From the NCBI GenBank assembly GCA_032207245.1, contig CM063504.1, forward strand, positions 19,691,907-19,755,906: DNA of 64,000 nt, in the 5' to 3' direction. Origin of the DNA: Pardosa pseudoannulata. Taxonomy: Eukaryota; Arthropoda; Arachnida; Araneae; Lycosidae. Position numbers and translations under genes: made by a program. Position 1 is the stretch's first letter. Each line of letters begins with the position of its first letter. Shown piece by piece: positions 22,927 to 35,173 of the stretch. A model generated the notes under the pieces. The model was not told the DNA's origin, did no database searches, and saw nothing but the letters and a program-made list of their open reading frames with translations.

Positions 22927-24256
22927 AGTATGATGCAGCAAAGTATAATTAAACCTCCATGGCTGTAAACAATTCCGATCATCTCACAAGCACTACTTAT
23001 TTGTTATTTTAAAGCAGTATGATTATTTCTCCTATGCTAATCTTCTGTTTGTGTTAGTGCTAGATTTTCAGATTAGAGTTTTAAAGGATATTAAGAAACT
23101 AATGATCCTTTTTTTGAAGAGGACAGTTAAAAAATGTTTATAATCTAAATTGTTATTGAGCCATATTGTAGATACATTCAACTATTGTACGATAAAAGAA
23201 GAGTTTTTATAAAGAATCTTGATTATCAGAGCATATTAACTTTATAATTTGCTTCAGGTTGTGTTTTGAAAATAATTACTAAAAACCATTACCATTTTCA
23301 ATAGTTTTAAAATTGGGATTTATACAATGTATAGATTAAAGTAAAATTTTTTTTGCCTGATTGAATGTACTATAATTAAAATAATAATTTGATGTTTGAC
23401 ACAAAAAATACTATTTTTACCTGGTTTGTCACATTTGAGAATTTTAAAGATTTTAAATAAAATAAGTTGCATTTAGATATTAAAAATGTAATGTTTTAGT
23501 ACTGTGTAATTTGGGATTTATTAGCTTTGTATATATTCTAAAGAATACTATTTTTGGCTTATGTTCTTTTAATGAAAGAAAAATTATTTCTTTGTTATAT
23601 TACATACCAGTTTTGAGTTTATTACTCGACTTACACTTTTGTTAGTAGCACCTACATGTAAATCAATAAGCACATGCCTATTTTATATATATATCTTATA
23701 TACTTGAATAGATTTCTGAATAAAAATTATTTTTTTATAGAATTTACATAAACAACTTGAAAGAAAAATAGCCAAATTTCATGGCCGAGAAGATTCAATT
23801 GTGTATGCTAGTTGCTTTGATGCAAATGCAGGCATTTTTGAAGTTTTGTTAACAGCAGAAGATGCAGTATTATCTGATGAATTAAATCATGCTTCAATTA
23901 TTGATGGCATACGTTTATGCAAAGCTCAGAAATATAGATATAAACATAGAGATATGGCAGGTAAAGTTTTATTATTTATTTCAACTAAATTTAATATGTA
24001 GCATTGGCATAAAAGGAAATTTTATTTATAATATTGTTTAGATTAGAATGCTATCCTCTTCTTGTCAAATGCTCTATTGCTATGTCTACTAGACAAACTT
24101 CATAAAAACTTATTTTAAAGCAAAGTAAATTCAAATAAAACTTTCATTAAAAGAATTATTTATTAACCATTTAAGTTATTTTAATTACAGCTTTTTACAG
24201 TATTATTTTGATTCTATATGTCTTAGACAGAAGGATAACATTCTAGGGTTAAGAAG

Positions 24257-24300
<44 letters not shown>

Positions 24301-24752
24301 CAGTAGCTAAAATGTAACAATTTTATAAAAATATTTTTCGGAAATATTTTTACTTTTTCTATATAGCTAATTATTTTTTAAATTATGTAGGGATGTGTAT
24401 GCCCTACATTATCTTTATATAGATTTATTTTTGTTAAATTGTATTTTTTCTTATTCAGACTTGGAGAATAAACTTCAAGAAAGTTCTTCAGCCAGAATGA
24501 GACTTATTGTAACAGATGGAGTTTTTAGCATGGATGGGAATATTGCACCTTTACCGTAAGTAATTTTAATAGTGTTTCTGAATTTACTGTACAGTATTCC
24601 AGACATGCCAACTACTCCAAATTCTCCAGAGTTGCTTTGGAGAAATGAGTAAAATTGATAACTCCGGAAACTCCTCACATTGCTCTAGAAGATAATAAAA
24701 TTTTTGAACACCTAAAATGTTATAATTCAGTAATTAAATACTAAATTTTGCC

Positions 24753-24786
<34 letters not shown>

Positions 24787-27700
24787 GCTAAATATTACTC
24801 TTTTCACACAGTAATGTTTCATGCTAAAATATTTTCAGGACTGTTCGGAAAAACCAAACTGAATTTAGGTCAAATTTGAGTAGACAAACTCTAGAACCCT
24901 TGATGATAGAAAATAGGAACTATCTTAATCAGGGTAAATGTTGTTCTAAGAAACACTATTCGGAGAAATAAGTTGTCAAATCTAAAATTGCTACTCAAAT
25001 TTTTAAATGCCTAAATTTTAATTTACTTTTTACAATTTACTACTGCTTAAATAGTTTAAATTTAATTTTAATTTAGATGATATGTAAATATAAGATAGAA
25101 ATAAAATATGTACTTATGCATAATCTGTAATTAGCGTGTTAAAATTTCAAACCACACTGTTGCTCCTGATACGAGTGCCTGAACGTTGGCATGACTGGTA
25201 TTGTTTTAAAGGACACATCTACAATATTACAATAACTACAGTATTGTTTTAAAGGGCAGTATTTCTTTAATTTAGAGCATAGTATTACAAATCAATTAGT
25301 GTTAAAAAAATTTGTAATAAAATTGTTATCCAATTTTAGCCTCTAAAAATAAAATATGATAGAAACTCTAAATCTTTCCAGGATGTTTGGGAGTTTTTTG
25401 TCTCTTAACAAATGTAACTTATGCAGGTTTTTTTTTTTTTTTTTTTTAAGTAGTTTTCAAAAATATCTTGTTTCCATAACCCTTTTAAATATTAGCAATG
25501 GATATTTCTTTTTCTCAAATGGTAAAATTTACAGTATTAACAATTAACACTTAAGTTGTGTAGAATATTCAATAGTTAAAAATATGAGCACAGCCATTTT
25601 CAATATTTTATTTCAATTATCATTGCTTTGAAAATGCATTTCTGCTCTTCTTCCTTTCTGTTATTTGTTTTCTGCAAGTGGATGTGAAAATAGTCCTGTG
25701 CAATTCTCAGCAGTTGCTAGTTTCTGTTACTGCTATTGGCTTCCCATATTTGGAAGTTGTGTAAATAGACATTGTTCTTTTCAAAGTTAATTTCTTTTAT
25801 GTTTCATTGTTCAAATGTTCAGAATTATTCTAGAAGAAAATATGTCATATTTTGTCTCCGATATGTAATTTTACTTTAGAAATTAAATGAATAACATAGA
25901 TGAATGCAATTTTTGTTCTATTAAATCAATTGAAGTATAAATAGGTATCATAAATATGGGAAAAATGTCTTATGTTGTATGGTATTTAAAGGTTAATTAT
26001 TTTTGCAGGTTAATTGAATTATAGCATCTTTTTTCCATAACTACAGAGTAGTTTACTGAATCCATAATCCCTTATTAATAAAACTTGCCTATAAGACAAT
26101 AATAAATGATATATAAATGTAGTAAAGCGTGTATAAAATAAATTGATTACATTATTAATGTTTATAGTATAAAATCTAATACAATAGGTGGATCCTTTTT
26201 TCACCCATTTACCCATTGTTACAGTGTAACATACACCTATGAGGTGTATGCTGCATTAAGGTTTATGGGTAAATGCTTTTATATAAAATAAGATCAATTA
26301 TAGTATGCTGTAATTACTTAGAAAAAGTAAAGGATGTTAAGCAAGACCTATTTTTATAAAATGCCTATTTCTATTTTTCTTCAGACTTTACTGCATTCAT
26401 TTTATATTAAATTACAAAATTTAAATATTTTAATAAAATAGTAACTTTTTATTCTGTTTTTTTTTTCCAGTGATATATGTAATTTAGCCAAAAAGTATAA
26501 TGCTATGGTATTTGTAGATGAGTGTCATGCTACAGGAGTTTTTGGTAAAACTGGAAGGTAATTTTAAACTGATTTTTATAATAGTAAATTTTGCTTTGTC
26601 AGTTAATTTTAATCATACCTTTTCTATTTTATTACTGACTTATGAGAATAAAATTTCCAAAATTTTGTCATTTATCACAAAAGTAATTGAATGATTCTAT
26701 AACATATAATCTTTTTAGAATATTAGTTGTAATACTTTATGATATCAACCTTTAGCAATAAATATAAAGCTTAATCATATGTTTAAAATAGTGTGTATAT
26801 TTGTGAATGAATTCTTTTTTTTATTATTTACTATCTTTTCACATTATGCTGTATAAATTTACTACATACTTATTATTATTTAGAGGGATGAAATATAATT
26901 TTTGTGGATAAAATTTGTAACAAATTTAAATACTGAATTTTAACATTAAATTTTTTTTCATGTTGTATTGAAATTGAATGTGACATTGAAATAATAAGCT
27001 TAAATTTCATTTCAAATATTTTAAAGAATGATAATTATGAACTTGCTACTGTGAGAAATGTTAAAACAAATACATTTCAGAGGTACTGAAGAGTACTTTA
27101 ATCTAAATGGAAAAGTTGACATTATCAACTCAACTTTAGGCAAAGCATTGGGAGGTGCTGCAGGTATGTTTGATTCAATTTTACCATAAACATTATTTTA
27201 TAATATTAATTTAAGGAATAACTTTGATGTTTGTTCCATGCTAATACGTACAGAATTTAAAAAAAATTGAAGTTTCATAAAAAAATTAATTTTAATAATC
27301 ACTTTGCAAAATTTATCCTCTTTTTTTGAGAAAAATACAAGCATTAAATAAAATCTTTATTAATTAAAAACTTCATAAACAGGTCTTTATCTTGAAGATA
27401 TTTTATTTCATTATAATTGGTATCATATTATTATAAGTAGTACATTTTTATGTGGCTTTAATTAAGGAAAATTAACAGAAAGTAAGTTAAAATATTTGTA
27501 AGATGCCAATTAAGTATCTAGTTGTGTAAAAACAAGTTTTTAAAGAAAAGTATTAGCTTTATTATCATTTAATTAAATTATAATCACACATTTTGTTATG
27601 CATATCATATTATTTTTTTTTCAATCAGAATTGAATTGAGCTTGAATTCTTACAGGTGGCTACACTACTGGAAGAGCTGAACTTATTAATTTATTGAGGC

Positions 27701-30700
27701 AAAAATCACGTCCTTATTTGTTTTCAAATGCTCTTCCACCTCCAGTTGTTGCTTGTGCTAGTAAGGTAAATTTATATTTTTAAAGCTAAATATTTAAGTT
27801 TTTATATCTAACATATAAAGCTAAAAATATTTTACCATTGAAAAACTTGCTCTATTTTAAAAAGCAGTTATGTTATCAGAACCGAAACTAGGTCCTTTGG
27901 CATATGTGGTAAAAATTAAGCTTGTGTCCCTGGCATGAAATATAGTGGGGAAAATATGGAAACATGTTTTATGTATTATAATGTATTCAGAATGAACTCA
28001 CAAATTAAGGAACTGACAATTTTATACTTATGTATTTCATGAAAAGGAAAGGTATTTACAAAAAAATATTTTCCAAGATTGAATAATAATGAAAAAGTTA
28101 CTGTTCTTCTATATCAAGTTTGTCTTCAACTTATTGCTGGTATGGATATTTATAATATTCAATATCAGCTTTAAGCATTATTTAGTCTCATTAGCCTGTA
28201 ACGTTGCTAAATTGGCTTCACAAAATTTTGTTTGAAACCTCAGGTAGGGCGACATTTTTAGTTTTTGTCATTACAGATTTTCGCTTTACCATTAATTTTA
28301 GGCAATTTTAAAACAACGAAATGTAGGTTTAAAACTGAAGGAACCAATCAGAGGCTAAAAGACGGCCTCATGGAAATAGGCCAATGGAAGAGACAAAAGG
28401 TGACGTCAGACAGCACAAGTTTTTGTCCCAGTAGAAAACAGGAAATTCAATTTATGGTTTTTTTTTTTATCAGGACTTTCTCTAGTTTTTATGTGGGACT
28501 CAAGGAGAAGTTGTACCCTGTATAATATCTGTGAAATGTCTGCAGATTGATTTTTTAGGTTCGGTATGAATGGACTATTAGGAAGCCATCTGAATACTTA
28601 TGTATTTCATTTGGAAAATATTTACAATACCCATTTTAATCAAGAGCTGTTATTGTTATTGTTTCTAAGCTGTATATGCGTCATAACCATTCAAAATCAG
28701 CTTTAAGCATTAGGTCCTAGGGTCATTAGCCCTTATATAGCAAAAATGTAAACTGTAGCTTTCCAAACCAACCAAACCTTGAATAAGTCAAAACTAAATT
28801 GTAGTTCAAGCTGTTTGTGATTTCTTTTTTATTGTACATTATAGGTATATTCTCTAGTTGTTCATGCCTCAACAAAAAGTGTAGTAGATATGATTTTCTC
28901 TTTTAGCTGGCTGAAAATACCTTCACATGAAACTATTATTTCAAGCAGCATAGAAATATTTTCAATGCTTTCATTAAATATGGATATATAGTCTCTACTT
29001 CTACCTGATGAATTTCTGACAAAATTTCTGTATAGAGTTTCCAAGTTTTAGGATTATTGAAATCTATTGTGATATGCATAAACTTAAATTTCCACATCTA
29101 CAATTCTAATCTATTGTCTTTTAGCCCCATACCTTTAACTAGAATTATGACATTTTGAAAATTATTTTTCAACTTTTTTTTTTTTTACCTATGTGGATGC
29201 AATTTGTCCAGATTTGGATCCTGTTTCCATCATGAAGCACCATTAGCAAGCATTTTGTGCATAGTGGAGCACCCCCATGATTGTTGTGACAATGGCTCCT
29301 TTGCTACACCCTAGTTCTGGTTCTGATAGATATTGGTATTGGGTATATAAATATTGATTCTGCAGGAGGAAAACTGTGAAATACACAAGAAGTTTCTGTG
29401 TTTTATTAAATTTTTAATTAAAAGCTTATGAATTTTTTATTGTTACAGTATTTAATCAGTCAGAGGCTACCTTTTATATCAGAATCCTACCAATTAGATT
29501 TGCATGCTTTTGACCTTCTGCATATAATTTGAAAGTCTGAAATTTTCATGTTCTATTCATTCATTAGTGTTATTTTCTAAATTTTACCTATATTATTGTA
29601 CTCAACAATGTAGAATTATTTTTATACTTTGATGTTATAGTCCATAAATTAACATTATTTTTTGAAAAGAATGTAAGTTGATTGTTACTCTATATATAAT
29701 TTTATCTTTTTTTCCCACATAACTTACATTATCATGCTTTTTTAAATTTTATTAAAAAATAATTTTGCTAATGATTAATCATATAAAAAGTATTTAAAAT
29801 ACAGTGTAATGTGATTTTTTTTTCTTTAAGGCTTTAGATTTATTATTTGAAAGTTCTTCCCTTGTTGAAAAATTACAGAAGAATACAAAGCAGTTTAGAT
29901 CTGCCATTAAAGCAGCTGGTCTGAATGTCATTGTAAGATTTTTTTTTTTTTTTACATATATATTCAGTTATTTAATGGATGTCATAATTATTTTGAAATA
30001 GGTCATATACTTGTTTTAATTTTTGACTAAATTTCTGATATGCTCTGCATCGGTTTGTATGACTCCCAATTTTAGACACTACTATGATTTAGAAATTTTT
30101 CAAGTTTTTTAAATATATTTCCTATATTTTAGCATGTTAGTATATGAATGTTAATGGATAATTTTCATTATCTTTTAGTCTAATTTCTTACCCTCTTTAT
30201 CAGTTATATTTGTTTTTAATTTTACTATTTTAATATTTAACTAGACAATTACTTTATTTTGTTAAATTCAATAAATGTATCAGTCTGTACACATTAATTT
30301 TAAAATAGAATATTATGTAGAACAAAACCTAATTTGTAGTTCATACCAAAACTTTCATAGAATATAGAAATAATTTAATTTCAGCCCACTTAAATTTTTA
30401 TTAGAAGTTAAGGCAATATTAACACATTTATTATTGCCATCTAATTGAACTGTTATATCTTTGAAAACTAAATACAATTTCAGCATTTACTGTTATAAAA
30501 ATTTTAATTCCAGTGATGTTAATCTAGTATTTAATTAAATTAATTTAAGTAGACTTAAAAGGTCTTACAGAAAAATACAATACAGTTTAGATCTGCCATT
30601 AAAGCAGCTGGTCTGAATGTCGTAAGAATTTTTTTTTTCATATATATTCAGTTATTTTAATGTATGTCATAATTATTTTGAAAAAGGTCATATACTAATT

Positions 30701-31335
30701 TTAATTTTTGGCTAAAAAAATAAAATATTTTTTGACTAAATTCTGTATTAAGAGGACAATTTGTTTTAAAATAAGTTACTTAGATATTCTATGCAAAAAG
30801 TAATAATTAAAAAAAATAAACAAATATTTTATAGAATTACAGCTTTTGCAATGCAGATAAAAATATTATGACAAGTCATCTGAAATTCTGTAATACAATA
30901 TTTTGATTTGAATTTTGAATTTTCCATTTGCAAATGTAAGTCTTGAATTGAATCATTAACTATGCAATTGTAATGACTGTATCATCTAATATTTCATAGA
31001 AAAATTATATGGCTTGGATTAGTAATATAGTTAAAAACATTTTAACAAAAAATCATTTTCAGAATTTCTTGTAGTAGCTAAGTTGCTTTTCTCTCATAAA
31101 TTGCAGTTACTTTTCTCCCATTATTTTGGGATAAACTGTCAGTGCAAAACAAACAAATACTGTCAATATTAAGATTTTTATTTAAAAAGTTTAATTTATT
31201 TTTCTCTTGACTATCTTAATAAATATTAAATAAAAATATATGCTAAAAAATATTGTATAGAGATAAGATATATTGTATAGAGATGTAATAAAAATGCTCA
31301 AACCTGAATATGGAATCATCAGTTAGGATATATTT

Positions 31336-31376
<41 letters not shown>

Positions 31377-34300
31377 TAAGGATGTTTAGAGTAGAATATT
31401 GTAAACTTGAAGTTTAAGTATTCAATTTACTCAAGGTTCAGTTAAAAATGATATAATTTATAATTGCTGTTATTTCTACACAGTATCACTAGTTTCTTTT
31501 CCACCATTTGATAAGCAGTCCAATTGAAAAGAGTAAAAAAGTCATTAAATCAACAAAATTCCTTAGGAATAGAGTTTAAAGAGTAGTGCTTCAGGTGGTC
31601 TCCATAAGAAAAGTAGCAGTTTCCTTTACTCTTGTAAGTGCTTTTGTAAAATAGTCATGCTCATTAATGGAGAAATCATTAAATGGAGACAACCACAGTC
31701 CCATACAAGGAGCTAAGCATGTAGTTACTTTAGTTTTAAAAAATTTTTATCATAACTACATTTTTATAGTTTTTGTACTGTTTCCTCAAAGATTAAAGTA
31801 AATACAATCTTTAATGCTATAAGGTAGTAAAGGGAAATCAAGCTGGAAATATGTAAGCCAAGTTATTTTATTTGAAACCAGAAAATAAGTTAAAGAACTT
31901 AAACTTGTATATTGTAAATGAAGTTAATTGTTGATAAGAGTAGCTCAGAGAAAAATGATATAATTTATAATTTCAATCAATAATAAACATAAATTGTAAA
32001 TATGCCTTAAATTAGGTTTTCCTTTCAGGGTGATGATCATCCAATATGTCCAGTAATGTTTTCTGAAGAAAAATTAGCAGTTCAAGTGGCTAATAAAATG
32101 CTAGGTAAGTTTCTCTTGAAATAGATGAAGAATTTATTAGAATATCTTTCATCTGTTTACAAGTTTAAAATTTAGTACAGATTTGTTACTTTTACATATT
32201 AAGTATACAGTCAAGAAGCTTTTAGTTTAAATCTGATTTGTTATGTGCTACTAACAGAAGAATTTAAATTAGTCATATTAAAAGATAGTCAATGTCGAGA
32301 ATGATCCCTAATTCATTAACAAATCCTGCGACAGATGACAGATGCCTCCTACATTATGCTTACATTTTAGAGAGAGACTGAACCACCAAGCAAGAAGAGA
32401 GTATGCTAGGGTTCGAGGCCTGACGTACTTGTTCGAGATTCCTTAGTAATTTACTGTTTAAGAAACCTTGTTTATTTTTATTTGTGTGCTTCTTTAGTGT
32501 GTGTGTTGGTAAAATAAATGTTTGTCCTTGTAAAGACTGAAATCAATTTCAATACCAACTTACACCAGAAAACCCAGACCCACCACCATCCAGATAACAG
32601 TCAAGAAATTAATTTTTAAAAAATCTTTCAAGGAAAAAATAATTCTACAAAAAATATTTTCAAATTTCTTTTGGTAGAAAATGCATTGCTTTCTCTCTAT
32701 ATATATTGTAACATATCCTTTCTTCCAATCACCCATTAGCTGCTATTGGACACCTTTGTGATATCAGTGATCTTTTGTGAAAACCAAATCATTAAGCCCA
32801 TTCTTGTAATGCTTTACTCTTCTAGAATCTCTTTTCTTAGATTCCCCAATTAAAAGACATTCCAAAGTAGGATTTTTTAACAATTAAGGGGACAAGGGAA
32901 GTTGATTTAAGTCATATGTAATTTGCTGTACCTTCTAAAACGAAACATCTACATTTAAATCTTAAAAATGTTATGTTTAATGTTTTTATATTTAATTTTA
33001 TGTTTTATTTCATATTTTTCAGATCATGGCATTTATGTGATTGGTTTTACATATCCTGTTGTCCCCAAAAGTAAGTCGCATTTAATGGCATATGTAATTT
33101 TTCTTTAAAAAATTTCAATACCTTTTATTTGGTATGTAAATATTTTCATAACAAACAAATTTGTAAAATGTGTAACTTTATTTTACAAAAGCATATTTTG
33201 AGCAAGTGTTAGTTAAAAAATTGCTAATTTAGTTAAAGATAAGTAAAACTTTAATAGATTTTGAAAAGTGCCTCTTTTATGTTTAATAAAAAAAAAATTA
33301 AACTATATTTAATACATTGAATGTCAACTGAGGTTTGTGATACCAATTAACTCGTTTACTGGTAAATTGCCAAGAATATTCTCAAAATATTTGAAATTTT
33401 TTATTGGTAACTCCCCAATAGAAAATCTGTTTAATGCATTGTCTGTTCATATGCTTTGCATTTGCAGCATGATGAATTTCTGGTAGCATTGGCCTGCTGT
33501 AACTAATGGGATATTATAGTATGCAAATATTCTGATTAGAGTGATTATATTATTCATACAACATAATGACTCAATCTTTTAACAGAATACTCCACACAGC
33601 CATAAACATAAATTAATCTATACTTAATAATTAATCCTTTTACAAGTACAGTGGACTCCGCTTAATGTGATCACAGTTAATGTTATCAATCGTTTATTGT
33701 TATGGAAATATCTTGGTCCCGATTTTCTCTATACATTTGTATGTTAAAATTATTGCTTTATGTGATCACTACATCAGTTAATGTTATCAGTTTTCGAACC
33801 TCATTTTAACTGGCAAAAGAATATTCACAATGTATTCAGAAGGAACCTATTCTTTTCTTTCCCTTTGTTCTTGTTTTAATTTCCGAGAATTCTCCCTCTT
33901 CCACCTAGGGAAAAGGAGTGGGATATTACACGTTCTTGGGATTTTTCAGAAATACGCACACTCTGCTGGTGGTCAGTAGTTGTCAGATAAGCAGAAGGTA
34001 ACAAAATCTATTCGGAATTGAAAAGGAGTGTATTCATATTTTATGCCTCGCCTGCTGACATGCAGTTTGTCGATATGGAAGCCAGAAAGTAAAATGATTT
34101 AACATTTAAAACCAAATACCAAAATTTTAAATCGTTATGACAGGTTACCAAATATGAGTCAGCTCATTGCTGCAGCACAGTTAAACATTTCTCAGCTTCT
34201 GAATTGCATTGAAAGTGTTGAAATGTGGAGTACAACAGTGCTCTGATGACATTAAAAAACATTATGATTACGAACAATTTATCAATGAGCTTCTCAGAAA

Positions 34301-35118
34301 GAATTGTAGACCATCAACAATTGATCAATTATTTTTATTATGTAAGCAATTTTTATGTCTTAAAGGATAATGTACAGTACATGAAAAAATGAGATTTTTC
34401 ATTTTATTTTGAAATGTAGTACATGTGAATTAAAGGGAGGGGGGGTAAATTTATCTAATTTTGTATATCGTTTATTGTTATCAAAATCACAGTGTACCAA
34501 ACTGATCACATTAAGTGGAGCTCACTGTATACTTAAAAAATTAAGTTATAAAACATTTCTCTTTTTGTTTGAATATATTAAACTGTGGCAATTTGTTTTT
34601 CATTAATCAGGATGTCCAAGGGGAAATCATTTAGAAATTCCCTGAAAATACCATATAATTCGTGATTTCTTCTCTGATAAATTCACACTATTTTTGAATA
34701 CATAATTTCTTTCAATTCTTTTATAAAGCTGGTTTTAGATGAATTTTAATAGAAACAATCCCAATACATTTAAAAATTAGAAATATTCTTTTCTGTCTTT
34801 GCATTTAGAATAACTTGTATGAGGAACAGAGGATTAATCAGTTTTTTTTAAATAATCTAATAAATAATAAAAAATATACTAACTCTTACAGTTCTGTTTT
34901 CTAACATCGTATTTATTTTTTAAATAATGCAGCATAATATATTAATATAAAGTTGTATATTATTATTTTTAAGAATCAATTTCTCCACAACTGCATTATT
35001 TTCTCTGTTAGTTTCTTCTTTTATGATTGACATTTTTTGTTCCAATTGCTTTTTAATCAATTTTTGATAGTTTTTCTTTTGAACTTCAGTTGTCTTATTT
35101 TCTGAAGATTCTCTCTCT

Positions 35119-35173
<55 letters not shown>

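Larger units (their letters stand above)
27877..29325. mobile_element. Non-autonomous hAT-like element in GCAT intron 8
   Basis: Ends CAGAACCGAAACTAGG and, reversed, CAGAACCAGAACTAGGGTG; the right 80 bp match the hAT-type end at 14885-14972. It holds two SINE fragments. It also has a block at 28338-28412 with CCAATCAG, GGCCAATGG and TGACGTCA. No clear 8-bp duplication and no transposase. Confidence 0.45.
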
